DNA of 64,000 bases, taken from NCBI GenBank assembly GCA_023213395.1, contig CM041465.1, positions 45,019,741-45,083,740 on the forward strand, written 5' to 3'. The position numbers were made by a program, and so were the translations under genes. The stretch is from Cycas panzhihuaensis. Lineage: Eukaryota; Cycadophyta. A model generated the notes under the pieces. It was not told the origin of the DNA. It worked only from the letters and a program-made list of their open reading frames with translations, and did no database searches. Below are positions 10,678 to 23,465 of this stretch, piece after piece (within the stretch, counting starts at the first letter, position 1; every line of letters starts with the position of its first letter).

Positions 10678-12859
10678 ACCCCCCATAATGTTTAATATCC
10701 TTGAATCTTGATCTTGAGTCTTCATGTCTTCATCTTATATGCTGGCACCTATAACCTGTAATTGTCACTTGTATCTTGTATGCAATATCATCTGTAACCT
10801 AGAAATAACGTGTATCCTATAACCTATAAATAACCTATATCTTATAACCTATATGCATCAAATGATGAAGTTACAGGTGAATTTATCACACCATAAGACT
10901 CTCTTTCAAGCAAAGCTTTCGTATCAACATCAAAATCATCTGTAACTTGTAACTATATACTTGTCTTCATCAACCTATATAAACTAACACATATGAAGTG
11001 TTTTGTGCACATCTTTGTATCTTCACATGTGTGGTGGCTACTTTCAATCTATGTTAAGTTATCCATCAAATCAAGAAAAGTGATATCTAAGTCTATATAA
11101 AACAATATCCATCTACCAAAATACATGGGTGACCAATCACTATAATCGCCAATTCACTAGGAAATTACTTCAAGTACATGATTCATCATCTTTCCAAATT
11201 GCTTGTAGGATTGCGTTAATGTTTCATCAGTTGGATTAAGTTGATAGCTAGATCATCTTAAATAATTAACTATAATACTAAGGCAACCTACTTAGCTATG
11301 GTAAGTTAATTGTAATAAGGCAGTTGTGATTAACATCTAATTAAATAACATAAATTGCTTTAATAACCAGGTGATCTATATGTTTGGTTAGGGTTTTTAT
11401 CATTCGCTAAACTAAATGTGATGTTACCAAGAGAGAAATGAAATACCAACATATCAAAGATATCTTATATTATAAATCCATCAAATATGTCTCACTTAAT
11501 TAAAATTTTCCAACTGAAATAGGCCTTAAAATGTCATAAATGGGCCTCAAAATACTTGATTTTAAACCAAACTATAATCCCCATCTACTATTCCTAAAAA
11601 ATAAGTTCAGCACCATGTTTGGATCCATGAAAAACATTAAGATTGATTGATTTTTTTCTAAAAACTAATATGAAATTCATCAAAAATGAGATTTGGAGCC
11701 TTTGCATCAACTTTACCTTGAATTTTCTCTACCTTCTACTATCCAAAGTAGGTCATGTGACTACTCATTTTGACTGTCTCGAAGTCTACTTTCCAAGCAA
11801 TTGATGACAACAGATTCTAATACTTTTGTGAGAAGTTATGAAGCAAAATATACTAATATGCCATAAAAAAGTACATGATCCTTAAGAAATTGATAATGGA
11901 TCCAAAATTTTAATCAAATTTTGAATATAAATTTTTGAAAAAATAAAAATCATTCAATTTAGTTTGTAAAAATTTAGTGTATGCCCCTTTATAACACAAC
12001 CCTTAATCATATGGGCTCATCATGGGACTACCAACCAGATTTTAAATTATTACTCAATTTACTTAAATTAATCAAGCCAATGATTATTTTTTTTTAAGGT
12101 TATGAAAAATCATTTACATCTCTCTATAAATTTCATGAATAGATTCTCCACTAGCGTCTTTAAAAAATTTTCATGCATCCAGGTGATGTGATATGTGTTT
12201 GCATAACATCGATCGATCTAAAAATTTCTTCATCGCTCTCGATCTACATTTTCAATCAATTTTCATAAGCATTGATTGATTTTTAAGCTACATCTGTGAT
12301 CGATCTGCATGAGTATTGATCAATTTTTGAGCATGTTCCATGAATTATAATTTGTTGGTGACCAAATTCTTATGTGGATTGACTATCATTATCATCTCTA
12401 AGCATTGATTGTGAGTCAATAGACCTGCATAGCTTAGATATGTGAGGGCTCTGGCTAATTTATTCTCTATGGCCATTGAGGACTCATCACGCGACAAGCA
12501 AATATTACTACATTTTACATTTATTCTCCATATGGCTCTATGGCAAATTTGAAGGCCGCTACCTATAAACCTCTGTAAGTTATATGCAGTTGCGTGAATA
12601 GGGTTTTCTGTAAAGAGTGGCATGGGGCGATCAATCTCAATTTGGAGTGACTCAAATTTCTTCATAAGGCATGATTTGTGATTTGTGTAGGGGTCATAAG
12701 ATACAATCTATGATCTAAGTGGGGTTTGTAATTGATGCATAGAGTAGAGGAGCATCATAATCAGGCTGTGCACTACTTTATATGCAGACTAAGTAGCAGT
12801 TTCTTCATGGATGTGTTTCCAATTTGTATTAGATAACTAATAAATAACATGCTTTGTGT
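10678..12859 (-). other. B internal region, left of C
   Basis: No gene is recognised. Next to the LTR is the PPT, followed at 10735-10870 by irregular repeats of ATAACCTATA/TGTAACTT words. A minus-strand frame of 106 codons (12345-12665) is open but matches no family I know and is not conserved elsewhere in the window. Short repeats of ATTGATTGATTTTTAAGC and GATCGATCTGCATG occur at 12205-12335. Confidence 0.45.
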
Positions 12860-13194
12860 TGTTGGGGTTAATTCTCATCACCCCACTCCCAAATTTTACA
12901 CATGTGAGCACACACATATTGAGGTAAGTCAAATAAGGTTAACTTTAACTTGAGCTAAATATTATTTTAATGTTATTTAAATTTTAGAGGTTGAGGAGGT
13001 TTCCCTCCTCCCTCACAACTATTTATTTCCAAGGTTATTCAACCCTGGTATCTTTAGACACCACTAATATTTGGATTTTTTATGTACTCTCACAAGATGG
13101 ATTGAATAATATGTACTTTGCTTATATTTTCTCATGATGGATTAACATGTGAATACCTGCTCCACTTTACACTCCTTATATTATTTTTCTAACA
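12860..13194 (+). repeat. 5' LTR of C
   Basis: TGTTGGGGTTAATTCTC...TTTTTCTAACA. It aligns through its whole length with 17287-17620. A TGGTATTAATGC PBS starts two bases after it, at 13197. Confidence 0.85.
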
Positions 13195-16100
13195 TTTGGT
13201 ATTAATGCTAGATCTTGGCTCTAACATTATCCATGACAAGTTTATTTAATCATTTTTTAGTTCATACTATAGTTTTCAATAGTTTTTCTTATATATTTTT
13301 TGATAAATAATTTATTTTTTCATATATACAAGCTTATCACTCATATTTTTTTCAAGTATTTATTATAAATTTAAGTGCACTCAGCCCAACAATAGTTTGG
13401 TATAGTTGGTTTTTGAATTTAATTGATGAAATATCAAGTTTTCTATTATTTTATATCATTTTTTCAAAGGTTAGGCAAGGTTGTGTGATCTCAACAGGCT
13501 AGTGCAGCTTTTGTGTTGCTTGGAACTATAGCATGTGACTACTCGTTTGAATCCTCATTGAACCAGCTTCGTAACGCATTTGACAGATCTGAAAACTGTT
13601 GCCCTTACATAGAAATATCTTACTTAGAGGTTTAGTTTTGGCAGTGAAACCCCACTACTCCTCTCTCATTTGATTATTTTTACTTATTTTAATTATTATT
13701 TCACTAATTGAACTTAGGTGTTAGCCTCTTAGGGTTTACACAAAGCTATCTCAAGTTTGTTTATCTCACTTTATAGGTCGTATGACCTCCTAGTGCATGT
13801 GCAATCCTCATCAACTCTATATCTCTATTCTCAGCATATAAGCATAAGATCATCATGAAGATTTACAAGGAGCTAACTATTGAGGAGATCTAGATGTCTC
13901 TCAAGTTTTGTCAGGATCCGTTGATTGTTTGAGGAGTACGAGCTACGCGAAATCACCCCTACATGGACTCACTAGTAAACCCTAGCATGATCTTATTTTT
14001 ATGTATTTTTATAAATATTTTTCAAATATTTTCAATTAGTCAAATGTTCCATTGTCAAATAAGCTTTTAGTGATTAAATCCACATTAGTTTGATCAATTT
14101 TTAACTGTATAAATTCACTTTATTAGAAGTTTTATTCTATTTTTATTACATTAGTTCCCATTTTGTTATTTTTGGAACCATTTCTTATTGATTTAGAACT
14201 AGCTTATGCTCCTTCTAAACTACTCAGTACCATAGTATATGATTGCTTTTTCTACTTGTAGCTAAGTTTTCTAACTATTGGAAAAGATTTCACTTTATTT
14301 CATTGATTGTACTATATGATATTACTCACAGAGCCAACATATATCTATTTTCAAACATTGTTGGTCTAAAGGCTCATTGTAACTTCATAGGCAACTATTG
14401 CTTATGAAATTTTACTAGCTTTGATCTATTAGATAGATCTATCAAAATTTCAAGTTTTGTGAGGATCTATACATCCATTGAAGAGTTTGAGTCATCAGAA
14501 CTTCTTTATCTAGGTTTTTCCTTATTTTCTGCTTTGTTTTTTATTTAAAACAAATAATTTTCAAAATTTTATTATGTTTTCGGCCCGTGAAGATGGGTGC
14601 TCTTATTCATTAAGTAAATTAAAAAGTTTTGGGTTGCTCTTAGTGATTGTTCTAGCTATATCTACTCTCTGCTCTCAAATCTTTTCATTCACTATTCATT
14701 ACCATATACCTTCTTAAACAAGCTTAAAATAAATGTTTTTTATTCATTTTTGCTCATTCTAACTCTAGATTTAAATCTGCAACATCTTGAAACCGTTGTC
14801 TACACCTCTCTAATCAATTCTAGACCTCAAATTTGCTCTAAATCACCCTCTACTTCATCATGCAACTTGCATGACTTTTGTGCGTAAAAAAATCTAATTT
14901 TTTCATATTGATTTGTTATATTAAATCAATATAATTTATCACCTTAATATTAAAAAGTTTAAATAAAATTTAATTACCATTTATAATATTTAAAATCTAT
15001 GATTAAAAGGGCTTAGCCCCCTTGGTTATTTAGTCCCAATTTTTATTCTGCATATGACCTCTTATTAAGCCTTTTTTAGAGACTAATTTCTTTATTTTTC
15101 ATGAGATCTCTTTCACTTTGGGTGCTTTCATCAATTAATGTATATTTTTTAGCTATTTGAGGCCTATTTCCCTCACTAATATCTATTTTTTAGTTTAAAA
15201 TAATCCCATTTAACTGTGCAACCAAATTATTAAAAGGGGCTAATTTGATTTGTTAAAGTTTTCTTTATAAATTTATCTTAAGAGATATTGTCACATTTAA
15301 TAGTGTATCTTATCATTAGCTTATCAGATCTTGGTGAAACTAGTCTCATTGAGACCATATTTTAGATTACTACACTGTAGAATCATTACTTTTCAAATTT
15401 GAGATTATTTTGGCTGAATTTTAATTGGTCAAAGTGACCTTTTCTTTCAACTATTATCTTACTAGCCATAAAGAGGCCTATTTACAATTTTTGCAATAAC
15501 TTTGTCATACAAACTCTATTTTTTGAACCGTTAGAATTGTTGGAAAGCTAATTTAGTGTACTATATATATTAGAATTAGTTTTATTACATTTTGACATCA
15601 TTTTGTAGGGTTTTAAAGCTAGTCAACCAAAGCTTCTTGTTTAGCCTAAATAGGCCCATTTTTTATAACTTTTTAAGCATTTTATTATTTAAAAGGATTA
15701 TATTTGAATCATTGTTTATCACTAGTCAATTCTTGGAGTTAATATTAGTCTTTGTATACATTTTAAAGCTATTTTGTAGCTAAGAATTATCTTTTTCAGT
15801 ACTTTGAGCTTCTAGTAACAAAAGTGGTGTAAATTCAACAAATGAGTACAATATACATTAAATCTGTTTATTTTTTACATTATTCATCGAATACATACAA
15901 CTTTCTAGTATTTTTATTACTTTGAGTAAAGATTCTACTTAAAAATTTTAAGTTTTCATATAGCTATTTTGCTTTTCAAAGGAATAATTAGACATTATCA
16001 TTGTCTTGCATAAATTGATAAAGAAATCATCTCATTTTTTATTAAAGACTTTAGTTCATTATTTCATTTGAAAACTACAAAGTTAATTACAAAATATCAT

Positions 16101-16590
16101 TGTTTATTTGTCTCAAAATCATTGAAATCTACAAAGTTCAGTTTTCATTATAAAGGATTAAAGGGGAATATAGTTTATTGTTTCTTTCTATACTAAATCA
16201 AGTTGAAAGAACTAATTTTAACACTAGCTTATAATCTTTAGTTTACTTGAAGAAGAAAAGCATCATTATTTCATTTACCTACTTTATTAAAATTTGAAGA
16301 ATGTTTATAGTATATCTTCATTTGAAGAAAGGTTGAAACATATTTCCATTTCATAAAAAAATGTATCATTTTTTCATTTGAGATATATACATACTTTGTC
16401 TTGCTTAAAAGATTTATTGTGAGTCATCTTCATTTCTTGAATAAAAGGAAGCAAAGTATGTTTATCATTCTTTTACATACTCATTATGACTTTATGAAAG
16501 TTTTTTATCATATGTTCACTTGAAGATTACTCACTCATTGAATCCATATTATTGATTATTTACTAAAGCATTTACATGATGGCACTGTAG
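13195..16590 (+). other. Long non-coding leader of C
   Basis: It starts with the PBS (13197-13208). No continuous frame is present. A stretch near 13850-13990 looks faintly coding (IMKIYKELTIEEI, then MSLKFCQDPLIV after a stop) but is not recognised. Such a long leader with little coding content is typical of large retrotransposon derivatives. Confidence 0.5.
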
Positions 16591-17270
16591 TCAAACAATA
16601 TTAGTCTACCAGTATTTAATGGGAATGATTTTCAATTTTGGAGGACCATTATGAAAGCTCACTTAATGTCAAATAACCTTTTGACATATATCAAGGATGG
16701 ATATGAACCTAACAATAAAGAAGACTTAAAAAGGGATAGTAAAGCCCTTGCATTTCTATTTTGTAGCTTAAATGATAATATATTTTCAAATGTTTTAGAA
16801 ACGACTACTTCCAAATTAGTATGGAACACATTAGATTCACTGTATGGGGGAGATTCCCTTAATTTTAATTGTATTAACTATATTGATGACAGTTTCTTAT
16901 GAGGCAAATGGTAGAGTAGGTACCATGTGAAGAAAAGATTAACATTTCTTGTATTAATTTAGATTTCATTAAAAATAATATTTCTAATATTACATTTGAT
17001 ATGAAGATATGTATCAAGAACTTAACTCTAATGAAGGACCAAGATCAATACAAATGTATTACCATTTATTCACATAAAGCTACATCAACAAGACCTACTT
17101 AGAAGTTACCATTACTATATGATTTTGAGAAGGCACACGTTGGTGATAAGATGATAAAGCAAGTTACCATTTTCAAGCATGTTGATTACCAAACTAAAGA
17201 CAAGTTTTCAAAGTGATTTTCAAATACAAGTACCACAAGTTCAAGGACAAATGAATAATGATGATAATAA
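16591..17270 (+). pseudogene. C gag (UBN2/DUF4219-type), truncated
   Basis: The frame opens with SLPVFNGNDFQFWRTIMKAH at about 16600-16660, the DUF4219 motif that starts copia gag proteins. It continues from the ATG at 16651 to a stop at 16902 with the UBN2 helical region (YIKDGYEPNNKEDLKRD) and TTSKLVWNTLDSLYGGDSL. The closest relative in the window is F1 gag; both share YxKDGYEx, the TTSK-x-VW block and the terminal YGGD. The remaining 370 bases are out of frame but keep a tail (ATGATAAAGCAAGTT, then a TATCACAAG-like block) found at the same place in F1. It is followed at once by the PPT, so protease, integrase and reverse transcriptase were absent when the element moved. Confidence 0.75.
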
Positions 17271-17286
17271 CCATTAAGAGGGATAA

Positions 17287-17620
17287 TGTTAGGGATAATT
17301 CTCATCACCCCACTCCCACCTTTTTCATATATGAGCACATGCAAATTGAGGTAAGCCAGGTAAGGTTAACTTAAATTGAGTTAAATATTATTTTAATGTT
17401 ATTTAAATTTTAGATGTTAAGGAGGTTTCCCACCTCCCTCATAACTATTTATTTTCAGGGTTATTCAACCCTAGTGTCTTTAGACACCACTAATATTTAG
17501 ATTTTTGATGTAATCTCACAAGATGAATTGAATAAGATGTACTTTACTTATGTTTTCTTAAGATGGATTAGCATGTGAATACCTACTCCGCTTTACACTC
17601 CTTGCATTATTTTTCCAATA
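17287..17620 (+). repeat. 3' LTR of C
   Basis: TGTTAGGGATAATTCTC...TTTTTCCAATA, preceded by the purine-rich ACCATTAAGAGGGATAA. Point differences from the 5' LTR are scattered along the length, so the insertion is not recent. Confidence 0.85.
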
Positions 17621-18648
17621 TGTATGTGGTTGTTCTTCCTAAGGCAGTTATATTTCTATCATCCATGGTAGTAGGTAATATTAGTGCCTCTAATAGAGAG
17701 TGATGGGAGACAATATGATGACTTATGTACAATGGCATGGGTACAGGTAGTTGTTAATACAATTGTAAGTATTGACAATGGCTAGTTATTGTGGTATAGC
17801 ATGATAAGTAGTGAGAGTGATGTCAATGAGCTCTGCAATAGTGAAGATTTTTTCCATGTGCAAACATCAATGGTTTCAAATAATATTCTCATGCCATCTC
17901 AAAATACATATCATCATATGTAAAATTTCTTTACATGCAATATAAATTTACATGTCATAATTGGATATAAATATATGTAATTTATACATACTTAATAAAA
18001 CTATATGCACTTAATAATTCATACTATCATTTAGGGTTTGATATTTGGTCATAACCTAAGTACTCATACCCTCATATAAAGCTGATAATATAATCATGCC
18101 CTTATATATCATGTCTCATAAGTATTTCATACTGTAATAATAATTTGCTACAACATTTCATATTATCACTAAAATATTTATCAATAGGGCGTTATACAGT
18201 CCTGCTTCCTACTTTATAATGTACTGATGGGTTGTACTTATTTTGATAACGAATCTTATTATGAGATTCTCATAAATGCCTCTAGATGGTCCATGAGTGA
18301 TAACAAATCTATTAATGGACACTCGCAAAAGCCTTCACTTATGGACTAAATATAATATCATATGGATTACTATAAATACCTATATACTCTATAGAAAAGG
18401 GCCCAACATGCATACAACACATATCCACATAAAATACCAAATCAACATACCATTAGTATTGGTTGTATCTATCATGTATATGGCTTTCATTGGCTTCATG
18501 TACCTTGTAATCTATCATGCATGTCATTAGCATATGCATATAACTAGCTCAACAAAAACTTCTTTATAAATGGCTCCTATCATAGGCTTAATAGGTTTAA
18601 GTCTAAATTAGTAGGATCTTCACCCCATAACAGCTTGGATGTAATACT
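17621..18648 (-). other. B internal region, right of C (leader side)
   Basis: No gene is recognised. This is the 5' leader side of B on the minus strand. It has ATATATGTAATTTATACATA-like AT repeats at 17930-18000 and a duplicated phrase ending in ATGGAC(TA/AC) near 18290-18345. Confidence 0.4.
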
Positions 18649-18740
18649 GCTCTGATACCATGTTAAAAATAGGGTAACATGATTGCTCTGATACCATGTT
18701 AAAACATGGGCATGCATGGCTCTGATACCATGTTAAAAAT
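18649..18740 (-). repeat. Triplicated PBS/LTR-junction motif of B
   Basis: GCTCTGATACCATGTTAAAA occurs at 18649, 18685 and 18719, spaced 36 and 34 bases apart. The middle copy is the true PBS plus LTR start. The third lies inside the LTR and has a counterpart in the left LTR; the first lies in the leader. Confidence 0.85.
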
Positions 18741-19129
18741 AGGGATGAAACCATAATAAACTCATGAGTATAAAACCCTAAACATATAAAGTAAACGTCA
18801 TCAAATATAATCATCACCACAAGATAGACACCAAGATTCATAGGTGGAAAACCCATTGTGGAGAAACCATGAGAGAAGGTGGAGTTAGGACTCTACTTAT
18901 GATCATAAGGATTACATCTTTCTCCTCTCTCCTTCATCATGTTCTCAAGTGATGAGAGTACAAATATATAATGATAATCACCTCATGAGTGGCCTATCAC
19001 ATACAATGAGTCATTACATCATCCAATAGTGGGATAACATGAATATGTGTGCATCTCATATATCTCAAAGTAGATGAATGGTGGCAAGTGTATGCATATA
19101 CCATATATATTAAACATTATGTTTTAACA
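18697..19129 (-). repeat. 5' LTR of B
   Basis: TGTTAAAACATGGGC...TATGTTTTAACA, aligned with 10244-10677. On the minus strand it ends at 18697 and is followed directly by TGGTATCAGAGC (18696-18685), an exact initiator tRNA-Met PBS. Confidence 0.85.
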
Positions 19130-19134
19130 TCCCC

Positions 19135-20997
19135 ATCTATTACACTATAGAACAAACATATAAAAATAGTTATTTGAGTAGAAACATGTGATAAAACACC
19201 TCTTTTTTTAGGCAGATGCTCTATTTTAACACCCTATCAACTCAATGTTTAAAATTTTCACCATTAAAACCACCTTGAAAAATCCTCAAAGTATATCATG
19301 CAACTACTTGTTAGAAAGTCCCACAAGTCTTCTTCATAACACAACTGACAACACTCAATTTTAATATTGTATGAGAAAGATATAAGTATTTCATTGAGTA
19401 TGGATCTATAAAAAATAAAAAAATGTGAAAAGTAAGCATGCAACACCTTTAAATTTCACTCCTAGTCACCCATATGATCTCTTCTAAGGGCTAAAAGGAT
19501 TTTAAAACACATTAAAAATGCTTTAATGCATCTATTTAAGGTTTATAAACTTTACTTTATTAAAAGAAAATTAAATGCAATTTTGTCATATGACATGGGT
19601 GCATGATTATGGAGCTTTTGATGATTCCCAATCCACTTTCTTCAACTATTTTTTTATTTTGGAAGATGCCAAACAACCATTTTTTAATGTTATAGAGCTA
19701 TTAGTGATGTCTAGTTTTTAAAATACTTGCTCACAATGGAGAAAATAATGTTTTAAAATACCCAAACACTCACAAAGTCATATAAACACTATCAACTTAG
19801 TCCAATGGACTATTATTTTGTTATTTCTTAATCTAAAAGATACATATTAAGGTCTTTCAATGTTGTAAGCCTATTATAAGTGATATAATTTAAAAATATC
19901 CACTCATCAATGAGTTCTCATCAAAGATAAGCACCTAGCTTACCTTAAATCTACTCAATACTACAATATAGTTTCCCAGCCATTATTGAGCCAAATAATA
20001 GCCATACAGAGCTCAAAATTACATTATCATGCTGTCAAAACACTAATGTATTCCCTACAATAGCTATAGAGCTTGAATATGAGGAAACATTAGGAAAAAA
20101 CTTATCCAAAAAATTATTAAAATTATATAAACCCTTGTTGCTACTTTATAAATTAACGTGGCTCTCAAAGTAGCCTATAGCCTTTGCTATGACTTTAGAT
20201 CTCCTCCTACAATCTATTACAACTTAGAAATAGAGAGATCCTTTGCCTACATTTTTAGTTTCTTGATCAAATAGCAACCTTTAACATTTAACTTTATAGT
20301 AAGATGTCACCATTAAATAAGAACCTTAATAAATCTACTTTCTATTATACTCACAACATTACTAGAAGTTTTCTTCATAAAGTATAGGCTTTTTCAAATT
20401 AACATGCTCTGCATCAAGCCCCAAACTTACTAGTTTTCTTTAGCATGAGTCAATAAGCTATCTATTGCTCTTAAAATACCACAAAACCCTCATTAATCAT
20501 GGTACCACTTTATGATAGAGTAAAATCATGGCTAACCAATTATAACACTAACTTCACAAGGTGATTAGGCTTATATCTAAAGCCTTGCTCTTAGACTCAC
20601 ATGCAACACCTACATGTATAATAGTAAAACATGTAAATAACTAGTCTAATAATGAATTAAACATGTAATAAATCTTTATGGTATTTGAGATAACTATAAT
20701 ACCTATGTTCTAGATAGATTTATTGTATAAGGACTAACATGCTCCAAGCTCATGATACCAATATGCTTCCAAATGCCCTATATAATTATGGTTTGAAACT
20801 ATCCACAACTTGTAGTAGAACTTCATCTTATAAATAAATAGGCTACCCACTCACTACTTATAAATAGGCATACTTAAAATAAGTTGAGAATAAATCTATG
20901 ATAGGTGGACACACTCATAATTTTATAGCCTAATTGAGATGACTAAACAAGCTTAGACCAAAGATTTTATAGGATCACCATAGAATAAAAACCCTAA
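19135..20997 (-). repeat. A internal region, first copy
   Basis: It aligns with 21673-23465 from its first bases (TCTATTACACTATAGAAC against TCTATTGCACCGTGGAAC) through to about 20910. Shared landmarks include TATCATG...GACTACTTGTTAGAAA and ATGCTCCAAGCTCATGA. No reading frame is shared by both copies, so it is non-coding or fully decayed. Confidence 0.75.
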
Positions 20998-21010
20998 CTC
21001 TAATACTGCT

Positions 21011-21667
21011 TATAGAAACTAAATGCCCATGTATAGGTCTAGTATCTAATAAGACTATGAAATAAAGACATGTAGGTGAATAATAAATAAAAGAATATAC
21101 ATAAATACATAACACATGTACTTGTGGAAAATGATCACTTCCAATTATATTATGTCAAATCAATACATACATACATACATACATATATATGTCTATATTT
21201 ATATCTATATCTATCTATCTATCTATCTATATAGATAGATAGATAATACATATCACCAGCTCATTGTCTAATCACATTCTAAGAGCCACATGGTTAACTA
21301 ATAACTAATTATAATAAAGAGGTGTGTATACTATGACTCCCTTATGTACATTAAAGGGATGACCACATTGATTTACATCAAGTAAATATTCATTTGGGTT
21401 AACGTTATCTAATATTCCTCCCTTAATATTAACCTATGCCACATAACTACTTCAAATCTTGATGTTAGGTTTATATAAAAGATAAACATCTATTGAAGTA
21501 TATGATAACCAACTATTATATTTGCCAATCCTTTAGAATGGCCTTCTCATATATAACTTACCAATGTTTGCCTACTAAGTAGCCTTCACCTACTCCTATT
21601 TTACCTATCTTTAGCTCTCCTTGTTGAGGTCGTATCTCTAGGAGAAACATTGAGCTAAAAACCCTCA
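21011..21667 (-). repeat. LTR of A, right copy (657 bp)
   Basis: TATAGAAACTAAATGCC...CTAAAAACCCTCA, longer than the left copy. Most of the excess is a (CATA)n / (TATC)n / (GATA)n tract at 21165-21247. On its left, CTCTAATACTGCT is a decayed reverse PBS. Confidence 0.75.
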
Positions 21668-21672
21668 GGCTC

Positions 21673-23465
21673 GTCTATTGCACCGTGGAACAAACATGCA
21701 AAAATAATTATCTTAGTAGTAACCTGTGATAAAATACTTATTTTTTTAGGCATAAGATCCATTTTAACATCTTATCCACTTAATGTTTAATTTTTACACC
21801 ATTAAAACTACCTTAAAAAATCCTTAAAGCATATCATGTGACTACTTGTTAGAAACCCCTATGAGTCTTCTCTATAACATAACTGATAATACTTAATTTT
21901 GATGTCATATGAGAGAGATATAGCCATTTCACTAAGTATGAGTTTATAAAAAATAAAAAAAGGTGACAAATAAACATATAGCCCCTTTCAATTTTGTTCC
22001 TAATTTCCCATATGAACTCCTCCAAGGGCTAAGTAAATTTTTAAACACATAAAAAATGCTTTAATGTATTTATCTAAAGTTTATAAACTTTAATTTATAA
22101 AAAAATTTAAAATTTCAATGCAATTTTACCATATGACATGGACGCATATCCGTGGAGCTTTTAACAATACCTAATTTGCTTTCTTCAATTGTTTTTCATT
22201 CTAGAAGATATGAGATAACCATCTTTTTTATGCTACATATCTATTAGAAATATTTAAATTTTAAAATACTTGCTCATGGTGGAGAAGATAATATTTTAAA
22301 ATGACTAAATCCTCATAACATTACCCAAACATTGTTAACTCTACCCAATGGACTATTATTTAGTTATTTTTCAAATTGGAAGATGTATATTAAGGTTTTT
22401 CAATGTTGTGGACCTATTAGAAGTAATAGAATTTGAAAACATTCACTCATTAGTAAGTTCTCATTAAAGACAAGTGCCCAACTTGCCTTAAATCTACCCA
22501 ACACTACAACAGAGTTGCCTAACCATTGTTGCAGCTAAATAATAGCTAGATAAAGCTCAAAATCATGTTAACATGCTTCCAAAGCACTGATGTATTTCCT
22601 ATAATAGCTATAGAGCTAGAATATGAGTAAAAGTTAGGAAAAAGGCTACCCAAAAAACTATTAAAATTGTGTAAACCCTCATTGCTTCTTTATAAATTAT
22701 AATCACTCTCAAAATAGCATATAACCTCTATCATGACCTTAGATTTCCTCATACAATATGTTATGGCTTAGAAATAAAGAGATCTTTTGCCCAACTCTTT
22801 AATTTCTTCATCAAATGAAAACCTTTAACCTTCAATTTATTGACAAGGTGGTATCATTGAACAAGAACTCCAACGAACTTACTTTTTATTACACTCATAA
22901 CACTATTGATAGTTTTCTTCATAAAGTATAGGCTCTCTTAAATCAACAAGCTCCATATCAAGCCCTAAACTTGCACTTCTTTTTTAACATAAGCCAACAA
23001 ACCATCTATTACTCTCAATATGTCATAAAACTCTCATCAATCATGGTGCCACTTCATGATAGAGGGTAAAACTATGGCCAACCTACCATAACATTAGCTT
23101 TAGAGGGTGATCATGCCTATATTTAAAGCCTTATTCTTAGACTCATATGTAATACCTACATGCATACTAGTAAAATATATAAATAAATAGTCTAATAACG
23201 AATTAAACATGCAATAAATCTTTGCGGGATTTGAGAAAACTGTAACACCTATGCTCTGACTAGATTTATCACATAAGCACCAACATGCTCCAAGCTCATG
23301 ACACTAATATGCTTCTAGGCGCCCTATATAACTACAGTTTGAAACCATCCACAACTTGTAATAGAACTTCACCTTATAAATAAATAGACTACATCTCTTA
23401 CTAGTTACAAATGAGCATATCTAAAATAAGTTTAGAATAAACCTTTTATAGGTGGGTATACTCAT
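21673..23465 (-). repeat. A internal region, second copy (truncated)
   Basis: A direct repeat of 19135-20910, about 2.5 kb away. It ends near 23465 without the PBS or 5' LTR expected there. Confidence 0.7.

Larger units (their letters stand above)
12860..17620 (+). mobile_element. Gag-only LTR element C, inserted in B
   Basis: F-family LTRs of 335 bp and 334 bp flank a 4.1-kb internal region with a PBS, a ~3.4-kb non-coding leader, a copia-type gag fragment and a PPT, but no pol. The flanks are TGTGT (12855-12859) and TGTAT (17621-17625), a likely 5-bp TSD with one mismatch. Confidence 0.8.
10244..19129 (-). mobile_element. LTR element B, inserted in A
   Basis: LTRs of 434 bp (10244-10677) and 433 bp (18697-19129) enclose the element. 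The flanks are GCCCC (10239-10243) and TCCCC (19130-19134), a 5-bp TSD with one mismatch. A reverse-oriented tRNA-Met PBS (18685-18696) lies left of the right LTR, and a C-run (10679-10684, a PPT read on the minus strand) lies right of the left LTR. Both give minus orientation. After removing element C (12860-17620), about 3.3 kb of internal sequence is left without a recognised gene. Confidence 0.75.
9664..23465 (-). mobile_element. Element family A, tandem non-coding LTR element interrupted by B
   Basis: LTRs at 9664-10238 and 21011-21667 flank an internal region (19135-20997 once B is removed). To the right of the second LTR the same internal sequence appears again (about 21673-23465), ending without an LTR. 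Both LTRs have a PBS-like sequence on the left. The arrangement is LTR-internal-LTR-internal(part), as produced by unequal recombination between LTRs. The internal region has no recognisable coding sequence, so A is a non-autonomous element. Confidence 0.65.

Noticed and set aside
12345-12665. A 106-codon minus-strand frame in B
   Set aside because: No recognisable motif, no counterpart in the window, and surrounding DNA is full of stops; kept only as a note in the B internal region.
18661-18740. LTR of B starting at 18731 (TGTTAAAAATAGGG)
   Set aside because: Alignment with the left copy continues further left, to 18697 and 10244, which also gives a matching 5-bp flank; 18731 is the duplicated junction inside the LTR.
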